NCBI GenBank assembly: GCA_030526355.1
Contig: JAUNDC010000018.1
Span: 1-61,996, forward strand
Reading direction: 5' to 3'
Source: Bacillota bacterium
GTDB lineage: Bacteria > Bacillota > Clostridia > Peptostreptococcales > Anaerovoracaceae
Length of the DNA stretch: 61,996 nt
A program made the translations under genes and the position numbers. Every line of letters starts with the position of its first letter. Within the stretch, counting starts at the first letter, position 1. The notes under the pieces are model-generated. The model saw only the letters and a list, made by a program, of their open reading frames with translations. It ran no database searches and was not told where the DNA came from. Shown one piece after another: positions 16,502 through 26,483 of the stretch.

Positions 16502-18025
16502 CTAAACGAGAGGTTTACCTGTCATTTCTGCAGGTATATCAAGACCCATCAGTTTAAGCATAGTAGGTGCTATGTCACAGAGTCTGCCGCCTTCTTTTAA
16601 TTTCACCGGGTTATTGGCGATGTGAAGAAGTGGTACATCATTGAGTGAATGTGCAGTTACGATATTACCGTTCTCGTCATACATAACATCTGCATTGCCG
16701 TGATCTGCTGTCAGTAGAATCTGACCGTCCTTTTTAAGAACCTTATCAACAATCTGAGGAACACACTTGTCGAGTGCTTCAATAGCTTTTTTAGCAGCAT
16801 CCATAACACCAGTATGTCCGACCATATCAGCATTGGCGAAGTTAAGGATAATAACATCATATTTATCGGTATCTATAGCTTCGAGAACCTTTGAGGTTAC
16901 CTCAAAAGCACTCATCTCAGGCTGAAGGTCGTATGTAGCTACCTTCGGTGAAGGTACGAGTATTCTGTCTTCATTTCTGTTAGGTGCTTCCACACCGCCA
17001 TTAAAGAAAAATGTAACGTGAGCATACTTTTCTGTTTCTGCTATTCTGAGCTGGGTAAGACCGATGTCAGCTAGGTATTCGCCCAGAGTATTATGAAGTG
17101 TTTCAGGAGGGAAAGCCAGTGTTACATCAGGCATTTCTGCATCGTACTGTGTCATACAGATATAGCATATATTGCTGACAGTTTTTTTTCTTGTAAAGCC
17201 ATCGAAGCCTTTGTCGACGAAAGTTCTTGTGATTTCTCTGGCTCTGTCAGGCCTGAAATTGAACATAATCATAGCATCGCCGTCTGAAACAGGTATTGCA
17301 CCGTCAACTACAGTTGGAAGCACGAATTCATCATTTTCATCTCTTTCGTAAGCGGCTGCAACAGCAGCTCTGCCTGAGGAAGCGTGAAGCCCTTCGCCCA
17401 GAGTCATGGCATCATAAGCTTTTTCGACTCTTTCCCAGCGCTTGTCTCTGTCCATGGCATAGTATCTGCCGGAAACGACCCCGATTGTTCCGATTCCAAG
17501 TTCTTTTAAATGTGAATCAAGGATATCGATATATGTTGAGGCACACCTTGGTGGAACATCTCGGCCATCAAGGAAGCAGTGAACGCAAAGCTTGTCGATA
17601 CCATTCTTTTTTGCAAGATCAGTGAGAGCCAGCAGATGATTGATATGACTGTGAACACCTCCATCTGAAAGAAGCCCCAGGAGATGCAATGTGGAACCGT
17701 TTTTTTTCACATGCTCGACAGCCTTGAGGAAAGCAGTGTTATCAAAAAAGCTGCCATCTTCAATTGATTTGGTGATCATGGTAAGATCCTGATAAACGAT
17801 CCTGCCGGCACCAATATTCAGATGACCCACTTCAGAATTTCCCATCTGTCCTTCAGGGAGTCCGACATCAAGACCGCAGGCTTTGAGAGTAGTCCCCGGA
17901 TATTTGCCGAAAACAGCATCCAGGTTAGGTTTTTCAGCGGCTTTTATAGCATTGCCCTCAGGATTATCATTAATTCCGTATCCATCGAGAATCATCAGCA
18001 TGGTAGGGCGATTGAAATTTTTCAT
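16502..18025 (-). CDS. gpmI: 2,3-bisphosphoglycerate-independent phosphoglycerate mutase
   Basis: Glycolytic enzyme that interconverts 3- and 2-phosphoglycerate with two Mn2+ ions; 507 residues. The N-terminus MLMILDGYGIND holds the first metal aspartate, GQMGNSEVGHLNIGAGR near residues 58-75 contains the phosphoserine nucleophile, and LTADHGNADVMYD near 445 gives the distal metal ligands. It is a single gene here rather than part of the gap-pgk-tpiA-gpmI-eno operon common in Firmicutes. On the minus strand a TATAAT sits about 40 bp before the start, with no good -35. Confidence 0.97.
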   Translation of the reverse strand: MKNFNRPTMLMILDGYGINDNPEGNAIKAAEKPNLDAVFGKYPGTTLKACGLDVGLPEGQMGNSEVGHLNIGAGRIVYQDLTMITKSIEDGSFFDNTAFLKAVEHVKKNGSTLHLLGLLSDGGVHSHINHLLALTDLAKKNGIDKLCVHCFLDGRDVPPRCASTYIDILDSHLKELGIGTIGVVSGRYYAMDRDKRWERVEKAYDAMTLGEGLHASSGRAAVAAAYERDENDEFVLPTVVDGAIPVSDGDAMIMFNFRPDRAREITRTFVDKGFDGFTRKKTVSNICYICMTQYDAEMPDVTLAFPPETLHNTLGEYLADIGLTQLRIAETEKYAHVTFFFNGGVEAPNRNEDRILVPSPKVATYDLQPEMSAFEVTSKVLEAIDTDKYDVIILNFANADMVGHTGVMDAAKKAIEALDKCVPQIVDKVLKKDGQILLTADHGNADVMYDENGNIVTAHSLNDVPLLHIANNPVKLKEGGRLCDIAPTMLKLMGLDIPAEMTGKPLV

Positions 18026-18104
18026 AATGTATTACCTCACTGTATAGTTTTGATTTTTACATTATAACATGGTTTTAATATAAAAAGAACAGCAATAATG
18101 TTCC

Positions 18105-18133
18105 TTGAGGTGCAGTGATTATTTTTATATAAT
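18105..18133 (+). promoter_or_regulatory. addA promoter
   Basis: TTGAGG (18105-18110), 17-bp spacer, TATAAT (18128-18133), about 40 bp ahead of the addA start. Confidence 0.65.
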
Positions 18134-18175
18134 AAATAAATCAGTAAACAGGGCATGAGAATCGGAGAAAATAAT

Positions 18176-21100
18176 ATGGAATGGACAAAAGCTCAAGAAA
18201 AGACTATTGAAACGCGTGATAAAAACATACTGGTGTCGGCAGCTGCAGGCTCCGGTAAAACGGCTGTGCTTATCGAACGAATAAAGCAGCTTATAATAAT
18301 AGATAAAACAGATATAGACAGATTTCTGATAACGACATTTACCAATGCGGCAGCAGCGGAGATGAAAGAAAGGCTGGAGAAGGCCATAAGGGCTGAGCTT
18401 GATAAACCGGATGCAGATAAAGCATTCCTGAGAAAACAGCTGGAAATGATGCCGACGGCCAGTATAAGCACATTTCATACCTTTGCATTAGACATAATGC
18501 GCAGGTACTTTTTTCTTACTGACCTTGAACCGGGTTTCAAAATAGGTGACGAAGTGCAGGTCTCTATAATGAAAAAAGAGTCTGTAGATCAGCTTTTTGA
18601 GAGAAGATTTGCTGAAGGTGGCGAGGAATTCAGGTGTTTTCTCAAAAAATACAGTAGTGACAGGAATGAGAATAGAATTAAAGATAATATTATATCCCTG
18701 TATAATGAGATGAGAAGTGTTCCGGATTACATGCAATGGGCAGCAGAGCGTGCGGTGCTTCTCGGTTCAGATTCGCCGATAAGTGCCCTTGGAATTTCAG
18801 AAGTAATCGAGAATGAAACAAAGCGGTGTCTCAAGGAGGCTCTGAAGTGTTATGAGAAAGCTGCACAGCTTCTCAGAGCTCAGGGTCTGGAGAAGCTATC
18901 GTCAAAAGCCGAAGCTGACTGCATTGGTATTGCAGGTGCTATTGAGGCTGCTGAGGACATGGATGCATTGTATGGAGAAGTGAGGAATTTTCTTGAAGCT
19001 CCGGGATTTAATCAGATGCGTGCCGGTAAGGCTGAGAAAGAAAAATATGAGACTATTAAGGAGCAGGTAACAGCTCTGAGAAAAAAAGGCAAAGGTTTTC
19101 TGGATGACCTTACTGCAAAATATTATAACAGAACGATAGAGGAATATGAATCTGAGTTGAAGGCAAACTGTCAGGATACGGCATATCTGGTGGAACTGCT
19201 CAGGGAATTCGAGGAAATTTTCAGAGCACGTAAAAGCAGCAGAAATATCGTTGATTTTGACGATGTAATGCATTACGCTATCGAAATCCTTAAGGACGAT
19301 ATGGCAGCAGCAGAGTACAGGAACAGATTTAAATATATATTTATTGATGAATTTCAGGACAGCAACATGCTGCAGGAAAAAATCGTGCAGAGAATAGCCG
19401 GGAAAAACAATCTGTTTATGGTGGGTGATGTGAAACAGAGTATTTATAAATTCAGGCTGGCCGAGCCTGAGATCTTCAGGCAAAAATATTCACTGTACAA
19501 AAGACCTGATGAAACAGAAAGTATTAAAATCGATCTGAACAGTAATTTCAGAAGCAAATATACTATAGCTGATACGGTCAATGCTGTGTTTGAGGATGTG
19601 ATGGAGGACTATGATGATGATGCCAGACTGCACTGTGGTGTGGACAGAGCATATGAAGGCAGCGGTGCGTCACTCAATCTGATTAATTCAGAAAAAATAA
19701 ACAGGGTACCGGGAGACACCGATCCGGAGATAAAGCTTGTCAGCAGATTGATAAAGCAGGTGCTGGGACAGACGATATATGATGTAAAAAAAGGATATGA
19801 ACGACCGGTAGAGTATAGTGATATCGTTGTGCTTTCAAGGAGCAGGGCATCAATAGGTGAGGTCGAAAGGTATCTTAATAATGAAGGTATACCAGCATAT
19901 GGAGAGAATACAGGGGGATATTATGAGACTGTTGAGATTCAGGTTTTTTTGAATTTACTTAAGATTATCAATAATACAAGACAGGATATTCCGCTCATAT
20001 CAGTTATGCGCTGCCCGATATTCGGGTTCAGTCCGAAGGAGCTGGCGGCAATAAGGATAGGATGCAGGGAAGGCAGTTTTTACTCTGCTGTTAAAGAGTA
20101 CAGTATCAGTGGCGAAGATGAGAGACTCAGGGAAAAAACGACTGAAATGCTGCATCAGCTGGAATACTGGAAAAAAATAAAGCAGACGGTTACGCTGGGA
20201 GAGCTTGTAAGAAGACTGCTGTATAATACAGGTTATTATGATTACTGCAGCGGCCTTCCTGTAGGGAATCAGAGGATATCAAACCTCAGAATGCTGGTGG
20301 AAAAAGCTGAAGCGTTCGAAGAGAACAACTATACCGGTCTGTATGGCTTTCTATCATATGTTGAAGCAATGAAAAAAAACAGAATAACGACAGGAGAGGC
20401 TAAATCCATGGGAAGCGGTGAGAATGTCGTGAATATAATGACTGTTCACAAAAGCAAAGGATTGGAGTTCCCCGTGGTTATTCTGATGGGTGCAGGTAAA
20501 ACCATCAGATTCAAAGGGACAGGTAGCCCGGCAGCAATGCACAAGGATTTAGGTATAAGTCTGCCGTATGTAAATCGTGAGGAAAAATGGCATCGAAAGA
20601 CATTGCTCCAGAGAGCTATTGAAGGCAAAAAATCTTCTGAAGAGCTGGAAGAAGAGGTGAGAATTCTGTATGTTGCTCTGACCAGAGCAATGGATAGGAT
20701 TATCGTTACAGGCTCAGTCAGAGACATTGAAAAAACTGCGGAAGGCGTTGGAAAAAACAGAACCTATGCGGATATGATGTACGGGGCTTTTAAAAAAGCC
20801 GGTCAGGATATAGTGATATATGAAGGATTTGATGAAGGTGAGACGGAGGCCTCTGAAGCGATGAGCCATTCGGATTCACGCGGCAGAATTTCGGAAATCC
20901 TTGAGAAGGCTACTGAGTTCAGCGATAAGGATATATACCGGGAAGTGGACAGGAAGCTTTCTTTTGAATATCCTTACAGCATGAGGGAACGGGTGAAATC
21001 CAAATATTCTGTGACAGAGCTGAATCGGAGCCATACCGGTGATAATATAGATATATCCTTGAATGTGCCGGAATTCTCTGTCGGAAATCGCATGCTCGAC

Positions 21101-21595
21101 GCGGCACAGACTGGTACAGTGATGCATCTAGTTATGGAGAAACTTGATTTCAGAGAAGCTTTATCAGGAGGAGAGGAATATATCAGACACATAGCGGACA
21201 GATTATGTGATGAGGGGACTATCGAGCCTGAAGAAAGAAAGGTGGTCAGAACTGAGGGCATAGCAGCATTCTTTGACAGTGAAACAGGAAAGCGTGCGGC
21301 ATGTTCGGACAGATTGTTTAAGGAAAAGGAATTTATTCTGCGCAAGACAATAGAAGGAACGGAAGCTATTGTTCAAGGCATAATAGACTGTTATTTCGAA
21401 GAAGATGACGGTATTGTACTGATTGACTATAAAAACAATTTCATAGGAAGGGGTACTACAGAAGAGGATATAGAGAGAAGATACAGAGGTCAGATAGAGC
21501 TCTACAGAGAAGCTCTGGAGGAATCTACAGGAAGAACAGTAAAGGAAGCTTATCTGTATCTGTTTGATTTGAAAAAATTTATAAAAATGTATTAA
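18176..21595 (+). CDS. addA: ATP-dependent helicase/nuclease subunit A
   Basis: UvrD-type helicase and RecB-type nuclease subunit of AddAB, which resects double-strand breaks for recombination; 1139 residues. SAAAGSGKTAVL near 18-29 is Walker A, DEFQDSNMLQ near 390 is Walker B, and VNIMTVHKSKGLEFPVV near 755 is helicase motif V. The nuclease end has the histidine motif GTVMHLVMEKL near 980 and the catalytic GIIDCYFEEDD ... LIDYKN near 1070-1085. GGAG precedes the ATG at 18176; the earlier in-frame ATG at 18155 lacks a site. addB, normally directly upstream, is absent here: the preceding gene is gpmI on the other strand. Confidence 0.95.
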   Translation: MEWTKAQEKTIETRDKNILVSAAAGSGKTAVLIERIKQLIIIDKTDIDRFLITTFTNAAAAEMKERLEKAIRAELDKPDADKAFLRKQLEMMPTASISTFHTFALDIMRRYFFLTDLEPGFKIGDEVQVSIMKKESVDQLFERRFAEGGEEFRCFLKKYSSDRNENRIKDNIISLYNEMRSVPDYMQWAAERAVLLGSDSPISALGISEVIENETKRCLKEALKCYEKAAQLLRAQGLEKLSSKAEADCIGIAGAIEAAEDMDALYGEVRNFLEAPGFNQMRAGKAEKEKYETIKEQVTALRKKGKGFLDDLTAKYYNRTIEEYESELKANCQDTAYLVELLREFEEIFRARKSSRNIVDFDDVMHYAIEILKDDMAAAEYRNRFKYIFIDEFQDSNMLQEKIVQRIAGKNNLFMVGDVKQSIYKFRLAEPEIFRQKYSLYKRPDETESIKIDLNSNFRSKYTIADTVNAVFEDVMEDYDDDARLHCGVDRAYEGSGASLNLINSEKINRVPGDTDPEIKLVSRLIKQVLGQTIYDVKKGYERPVEYSDIVVLSRSRASIGEVERYLNNEGIPAYGENTGGYYETVEIQVFLNLLKIINNTRQDIPLISVMRCPIFGFSPKELAAIRIGCREGSFYSAVKEYSISGEDERLREKTTEMLHQLEYWKKIKQTVTLGELVRRLLYNTGYYDYCSGLPVGNQRISNLRMLVEKAEAFEENNYTGLYGFLSYVEAMKKNRITTGEAKSMGSGENVVNIMTVHKSKGLEFPVVILMGAGKTIRFKGTGSPAAMHKDLGISLPYVNREEKWHRKTLLQRAIEGKKSSEELEEEVRILYVALTRAMDRIIVTGSVRDIEKTAEGVGKNRTYADMMYGAFKKAGQDIVIYEGFDEGETEASEAMSHSDSRGRISEILEKATEFSDKDIYREVDRKLSFEYPYSMRERVKSKYSVTELNRSHTGDNIDISLNVPEFSVGNRMLDAAQTGTVMHLVMEKLDFREALSGGEEYIRHIADRLCDEGTIEPEERKVVRTEGIAAFFDSETGKRAACSDRLFKEKEFILRKTIEGTEAIVQGIIDCYFEEDDGIVLIDYKNNFIGRGTTEEDIERRYRGQIELYREALEESTGRTVKEAYLYLFDLKKFIKMY

Positions 21596-21611
21596 AAAAT
21601 GCAAATAGGTG

Positions 21612-21640
21612 TTGACACAAATATGCATTAGTGGTACATT
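21612..21640 (+). promoter_or_regulatory. hrcA operon promoter
   Basis: TTGACA (21612-21617), 17-bp spacer, TACATT (21635-21640), directly ahead of the CIRCE element. Confidence 0.75.
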
Positions 21641-21650
21641 TAAATCAAGG

Positions 21651-21677
21651 TTAGCACTCGCAGATAAAGAGTGCTAA
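21651..21677 (+). promoter_or_regulatory. CIRCE operator
   Basis: Exact match to TTAGCACTC-N9-GAGTGCTAA, the HrcA-binding inverted repeat. It lies between the promoter and hrcA, so the whole hrcA-grpE-dnaK-dnaJ operon should be repressed by HrcA and induced by heat or misfolded protein through GroE. Confidence 0.97.
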
Positions 21678-21693
21678 TAACAGGAGGCCTAAG

Positions 21694-22740
21694 ATGGATT
21701 TAAGTGAAAGAAAACTGAAAATACTGCAGGCCATCATTGCTGATTTCATAAGGACTGCTGAACCAGTAGGTTCGAGAACGATTTCCAAGAATTATGATCT
21801 GGGGATAAGCCCTGCGACTATCAGAAATGAGATGTCGGATCTTGAAGAGCTTGGATATCTCACTCACCCGCATACTTCATCGGGCAGGGTTCCTTCTGAA
21901 AAAGCGTACAGATTATATGTCAATGAAATGATGAACAAGAGGGAACTTACTGCTGAAGAGAAAAACTCGATTTCGATGCAGCTGAGCAGCAATGTGACAG
22001 AACTTGAAAATCTTGTTCAGAGAGCCGCACATGTGCTTTCGGAGATAACAAACCTTACAGCCTTTGCAATCACACCGAGAAAGGATCAGGATACTCTGAA
22101 ATATATCAATCTGCTGCCTGTAGATGAGAGGACAGTGGTGCTGATGCTTGTGTCGGAGAGCGGTAAGGTATCAAATACTGCGGTGAAGCTTGACAGACCT
22201 GTAGCTGATGATACTCTGCAGCTTCTGGCAAAAACAATGACATACAATTACAGGGGCAAAACACTCAGTGAAGCTCTGACCTTTGATATTATCAAAACTG
22301 TCAAGTCAGATGCTGAAGCGATGGCTATGCTTGAGAAAAACATAGTACCCAACTTTGTCAAAACGCTGGAGGATATGCTTAACGTACATCTTTACATGGA
22401 TGGGCTTACCAATATATTCTCTTTGCCGGAATACAATGATCTTGATAAAGCCAAAATGTTCCTTGAAATGGTCAACAGGAAGGAGGATCTTACCAGAACG
22501 TTGGTCGATAGGGAAAACGGCGTGATAATAACCATAGGCAATGAGAATCAGAATGAAATGATGCAGGATTGCAGTCTGATTTCGGCAACATATCATGTTG
22601 ACGGTAAAATGGTGGGCAAAATAGGTGTTATAGGGCCTACAAGGATGAAATATGGTGAGGTTACATCGGTTGTTGAATACCTGACTGAGAATATAAGCAA
22701 GGCGTTTATGATTACGGAAGGAGACGATGATGGCAAATAA
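21694..22740 (+). CDS. hrcA: Heat-inducible transcription repressor HrcA
   Basis: Repressor of class I heat-shock genes, 348 residues. The N-terminal winged helix has RTAEPVGSRTISKNYDLGIS and SPATIRNEMSDLEELGYL, then HPHTSSGRVPSEKAYRLYV, all diagnostic. The rest is the GAF-like dimerisation and GroEL-responsive region. AGGAGG precedes the ATG. It is the first gene of its operon and is directly preceded by its own operator. Its last codons overlap grpE. Confidence 0.97.
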   Translation: MDLSERKLKILQAIIADFIRTAEPVGSRTISKNYDLGISPATIRNEMSDLEELGYLTHPHTSSGRVPSEKAYRLYVNEMMNKRELTAEEKNSISMQLSSNVTELENLVQRAAHVLSEITNLTAFAITPRKDQDTLKYINLLPVDERTVVLMLVSESGKVSNTAVKLDRPVADDTLQLLAKTMTYNYRGKTLSEALTFDIIKTVKSDAEAMAMLEKNIVPNFVKTLEDMLNVHLYMDGLTNIFSLPEYNDLDKAKMFLEMVNRKEDLTRTLVDRENGVIITIGNENQNEMMQDCSLISATYHVDGKMVGKIGVIGPTRMKYGEVTSVVEYLTENISKAFMITEGDDDGK

Positions 22741-23281
22741 TAATGAAGATATAAAAAAAGATGAGACCATGGAAGACGCTGCTGAGGAGAAGGATACTGA
22801 AGAGGTTTCTGAGGAATCTGGTGCAGAACAGACTGAAGCTGCCGACGAAAACGCAGAATCAAAGGAGCCGGAGGAGGATAACGATACAAAATATCTGAGA
22901 CTGATGGCTGACTTCCAGAATTACAAAAAGCGTGTGGAAAAAGAAAAGAAAGATCTTTATTCATATGCCAACGAAAAGCTTGTAACTGAAATGCTGCCGG
23001 TTCTTGATAATTTCGAAAGAGCGCTGGAACAGGAAGCAGGAGGTGACAGCTTCAAGGAAGGAATGGGGATGATTTTTAAACAGCTGGGTGATGTGCTGGT
23101 TAAAGCAGGTCTGGCTGAGATTGCTGCACTTGATGAGGTCTTTGACCCAAACATCCACAATGCAGTAATGACTGAAGATAGTGAACAATATGAAAGCGGA
23201 AAGGTTTCCGGCGTTATGCAGAAGGGGTATACTCTTAACGGCAAAGTAATCAGGCCGTCAATGGTAAAAGTCGCAAACTAG
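22730..23281 (+). CDS. grpE: Nucleotide exchange factor GrpE
   Basis: Dimeric exchange factor that releases ADP from DnaK; about 183 residues. A highly acidic, disordered N-terminus (roughly 1-45) leads to the coiled coil (YLRLMADFQNYKKRVEKEK) and then the beta domain ending in VSGVMQKGYTLNGKVIRPSM, the GrpE signature. Two ATG codons are adjacent; the second is better spaced from AAGGAG. The reading frame overlaps the end of hrcA, so translation is probably coupled. Confidence 0.96.
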   Translation: MANNNEDIKKDETMEDAAEEKDTEEVSEESGAEQTEAADENAESKEPEEDNDTKYLRLMADFQNYKKRVEKEKKDLYSYANEKLVTEMLPVLDNFERALEQEAGGDSFKEGMGMIFKQLGDVLVKAGLAEIAALDEVFDPNIHNAVMTEDSEQYESGKVSGVMQKGYTLNGKVIRPSMVKVAN

Positions 23282-23326
23282 CTTTCGTGAGTATATAAAA
23301 ACAGTATAACTTAGGAGGATAAGAAA

Positions 23327-25201
23327 ATGGGAAAAGTAATAGGAATCGATTTAGGAACAACAAATTCATGCGTAGCCGTTCTTGAAGGTGGCGAACCTGT
23401 TGTAATCGCCAACGCGGAGGGTAATAGAACAACGCCATCCGTTGTAGGCTTTGCCAAGAACGGAGAAAGACTGGTTGGAGAGACTGCCAAGAGACAGGCA
23501 ATAACCAACCCTGAAAGAACAATTGCATCGATCAAGAGATACATGGGTACTGACCATACTGTAGAAATTGACGGTAAGAAGTATACACCGCAGGATATTT
23601 CGGCAATGATTCTGGGAAAACTCAAGGCAGATGCAGAAAGCTACCTTGGAGAAAAGGTGTCAGAAGCTGTTATAACTGTACCGGCATACTTTACAGACAG
23701 CCAGAAGCAGGCTACAAAGGATGCAGGTAAGATTGCAGGTCTGGAAGTTAAGAGAATCATCAATGAACCTACGGCTGCATCACTGGCTTATGGTCTTGAT
23801 AAGGATGAATCTCAGCACAAAATTCTGGTATATGACCTGGGCGGTGGTACATTCGACGTATCAATTCTGGAACTGGGTGACGGAGTATTCGAAGTACTGG
23901 CAACAAACGGAAACAATAAGCTGGGTGGAGATGACTTCGATGAAGCCGTTCTCAATTTCATGGCAGACAGCTTTGCCAAGGAAAACGGTGTAGACCTGAG
24001 AAATGACAAAATGGCAATGCAGAGACTTAAGGAAGCTGCAGAAAAAGCTAAGAAAGAACTGTCGAGTGCTCAGACTACAAATGTTAATCTGCCGTTCATC
24101 ACTGTAAACGAAAACGGACCGCTGCATTTGAATATGGATATCACAAGGGCCAAGTTCGATCAGCTGACTTCTGACCTTGTAAACAAGACTATAGAGCCTA
24201 TGAAAAAGGCTATGGCTGATGCAGGTGTAAGCAACAGCGACATATCAAAGGTTATTCTTGTCGGCGGATCAACAAGAATTCCGGCTGTTCAGGAAGCAGT
24301 TAAAAATGTAACAGGCAAAGAACCTTTCAAGGGCATCAATCCTGATGAATGTGTAGCAATCGGAGCATCAATACAGGCAGGTGTTCTTACTGGCGAAGTA
24401 AATGACGTTCTGCTTCTGGATGTAACTCCGCTGTCACTTTCAATAGAAACTCTTGGTGGCGTAGCAACCAAGCTGATTGAAAGAAATACAACAATCCCGA
24501 CAAAGAAGAGCCAGATATTCTCGACTGCGGCAGATAACCAGACAGCAGTAGACATTCACGTAATGCAGGGCGAAAGAGATATGGCTTCAGGTAATACAAC
24601 CCTTGGAAGATTCCAGCTTACAGGAATTCCGCCTGCACCACGTGGAATCCCTCAGATTGAAGTTACATTCGATATCGATGCCAACGGTATTGTAAATGTA
24701 AGTGCCAAGGATATGGGTACAGGCAAAGAGCAGAGCATTACAATCACTTCTTCAACTAAGCTTTCTGAAGAGGAAATCAATGCCAAGGTTAAGGAAGCTG
24801 AGCAGTATGCAGAAGAAGACAAGAAGAGAAAAGAAGAAGTAGAAATCAGAAACAGAGCAGAAACTCTGGTTTATGAGACAGAAAAGAACATGAAGGAACT
24901 GGAAAACGCACTTTCAGATGAAGAAAAGGCTGATATTAATGCTGCCAAGGATGCTCTTTCAAGTGCACTTGAGGCAGACAATATCGAAGATATTAAAGCT
25001 AAAACAGAAGCTCTCACAGAAAAGTTCCATACTATTTCTGCAAAGATGTATCAGCAGGCACAGGCACAGGGAATGGACCCTAACATGGCAGGAGCAGCCG
25101 GTGCAGCAGGCGCAGGTCCTGACATGGGCGGTGCTTCACAGCAGCCTAACAGCGACAATGTTGTTGATGCGGATTATGAGGTCGTTGACGACGATAAATA
25201 A
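23327..25201 (+). CDS. dnaK: Chaperone DnaK (Hsp70)
   Basis: ATP-driven chaperone of 624 residues. The nucleotide domain begins [17 protein letters not shown], has the phosphate-2 motif [18 protein letters not shown] near 170-190 and the adenosine motif [12 protein letters not shown] near 310. The substrate domain ([14 protein letters not shown] onward) and helical lid follow, with an Ala/Gly-rich tail ending in acidic residues. As in most Gram-positive DnaK, the nucleotide domain lacks the Gram-negative insertion near residue 80. Codon use is strongly biased, which suggests high expression. Confidence 0.98.
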   Translation: MGKVIGIDLGTTNSCVAVLEGGEPVVIANAEGNRTTPSVVGFAKNGERLVGETAKRQAITNPERTIASIKRYMGTDHTVEIDGKKYTPQDISAMILGKLKADAESYLGEKVSEAVITVPAYFTDSQKQATKDAGKIAGLEVKRIINEPTAASLAYGLDKDESQHKILVYDLGGGTFDVSILELGDGVFEVLATNGNNKLGGDDFDEAVLNFMADSFAKENGVDLRNDKMAMQRLKEAAEKAKKELSSAQTTNVNLPFITVNENGPLHLNMDITRAKFDQLTSDLVNKTIEPMKKAMADAGVSNSDISKVILVGGSTRIPAVQEAVKNVTGKEPFKGINPDECVAIGASIQAGVLTGEVNDVLLLDVTPLSLSIETLGGVATKLIERNTTIPTKKSQIFSTAADNQTAVDIHVMQGERDMASGNTTLGRFQLTGIPPAPRGIPQIEVTFDIDANGIVNVSAKDMGTGKEQSITITSSTKLSEEEINAKVKEAEQYAEEDKKRKEEVEIRNRAETLVYETEKNMKELENALSDEEKADINAAKDALSSALEADNIEDIKAKTEALTEKFHTISAKMYQQAQAQGMDPNMAGAAGAAGAGPDMGGASQQPNSDNVVDADYEVVDDDK

Positions 25202-25211
25202 GGACTAGAAA

Positions 25212-26363
25212 ATGGCAGATAAACGTGATTATTATGAGGTCCTGGGGCTGAAAAAGGGTGCCAGCGAGGATGAAATAAAAAAAGCTTTCAGGAAAATGGC
25301 CATGAAATATCACCCGGATAAAAATCCGGGTGATAAAGAAGCCGAAGAAAAGTTTAAAGAAATAAATGAAGCATATGCTGTATTGTCGGACCCTGAGAAG
25401 AAGGATAAGTATGACAGGTTCGGTCATGCCGGTGTTGACCCTAATGCCGGTTTTGGCGGAGGAGGCGGCTTCGGAGGCTTTGGTGGCTTCGAAGATATCT
25501 TTGATATGTTCGGCGGTGCTTTTGGAGGCGGCTTCGGAGGATTCGGAGGCGGAAGCAGGGGACGAAAGAACGGACCTAGAAAGGGAAGCGACCTGCAGAA
25601 GTCCATTACAATTGATTTCAAGGAGGCTGCATTTGGCACCAAGAAAGAAATCCGCATAAACAAATATGTTAAGTGTAAAACATGCGGAGGAAGCGGTGCA
25701 GAACCGGGAACATCAAAGAAAACATGTCCAAAATGCGGCGGAACCGGCGAGGTCAGAACAGCACAGAGAACACCGCTGGGGACTTTCCAGAGTGTATCGC
25801 CGTGTCCTGACTGTAACGGAACGGGAGAAATCAATGAATCGCCATGCAAGGACTGCGGCGGAACAGGCAAGGTAAGAGATACTGTTACAATCGCAGTAAA
25901 TATTCCTGCAGGTGTTGACAATGATTCTGTGATTCCTATTAAGGGTCAGGGAGAACCTGGAATTAACGGAGGACCTGATGGAGACCTTTATATCGTGATT
26001 AATGTCAAGCCGCATAAGCTGTTTGAAAGGCGAGGACAGGATCTCTGGCTGGAAATTCCGATTACATTTGACCAAGCGGCACTCGGTGATGAAATTGTTG
26101 TACCTACTCTTGAAGAAAAGGTATCATATAAGGTTCCGGCAGGAACACAGCCGGGGACTGTATTCAGACTAAAGGGCAAGGGTATTAAAAGTGTAAGGAG
26201 CAACAGGAAGGGTGACCTTTATGTAAAGGTAACGCTGGAGGTTCCTACAAAGCTTAACCATAAACAGAAAAAAGCAATAGAATCCATGGGGAAGACTGTA
26301 ACAAACGAATGCTATCAGAAAAAATCAAGCTTCCTGGATTCGATAAAAGAATTTTTCTCTTAA
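25212..26363 (+). CDS. dnaJ: Chaperone DnaJ (Hsp40)
   Basis: Co-chaperone that delivers substrates to DnaK and stimulates its ATPase; 383 residues. The J domain has [20 protein letters not shown] and the invariant HPD ([10 protein letters not shown]). A Gly/Phe-rich stretch (about 75-125) precedes four CxxCxGxG zinc modules ([32 protein letters not shown]) and the C-terminal substrate domains. It is 10 bases after dnaK and is last in the CIRCE operon, closed by a hairpin. Confidence 0.97.
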   Translation: MADKRDYYEVLGLKKGASEDEIKKAFRKMAMKYHPDKNPGDKEAEEKFKEINEAYAVLSDPEKKDKYDRFGHAGVDPNAGFGGGGGFGGFGGFEDIFDMFGGAFGGGFGGFGGGSRGRKNGPRKGSDLQKSITIDFKEAAFGTKKEIRINKYVKCKTCGGSGAEPGTSKKTCPKCGGTGEVRTAQRTPLGTFQSVSPCPDCNGTGEINESPCKDCGGTGKVRDTVTIAVNIPAGVDNDSVIPIKGQGEPGINGGPDGDLYIVINVKPHKLFERRGQDLWLEIPITFDQAALGDEIVVPTLEEKVSYKVPAGTQPGTVFRLKGKGIKSVRSNRKGDLYVKVTLEVPTKLNHKQKKAIESMGKTVTNECYQKKSSFLDSIKEFFS

Positions 26364-26391
26364 AAACATAAGACAGAAATGTATACAAAAG

Positions 26392-26421
26392 ACAGAGCAA
26401 AACCTTAATGGATTGCTCTGT
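26392..26421 (+). terminator. Terminator after dnaJ
   Basis: ACAGAGCAA (26392-26400), 12-nt loop, TTGCTCTGT (26413-26421). The following T tract is short, so termination may be incomplete. Confidence 0.65.
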
Positions 26422-26428
26422 TTCTGCG

Positions 26429-26457
26429 TTTACATGACATAACCCTTGTGATAATAT
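26429..26457 (+). promoter_or_regulatory. Promoter of the MATE gene pair
   Basis: TTTACA (26429-26434), 17-bp spacer, TAATAT (26452-26457), starting about 8 bp after the dnaJ terminator hairpin. Confidence 0.55.
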
Positions 26458-26483
26458 AATTATGGATCGCAGAAGGTGAAGTT

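Noticed and set aside
21651..21677. CIRCE as a novel inverted repeat
   Set aside because: It is the well-known HrcA operator.
25424..25921. 165-residue proline-rich frame opposite dnaJ
   Set aside because: It is the complement of the Gly/Phe and zinc-finger repeats of DnaJ; composition alone creates it.
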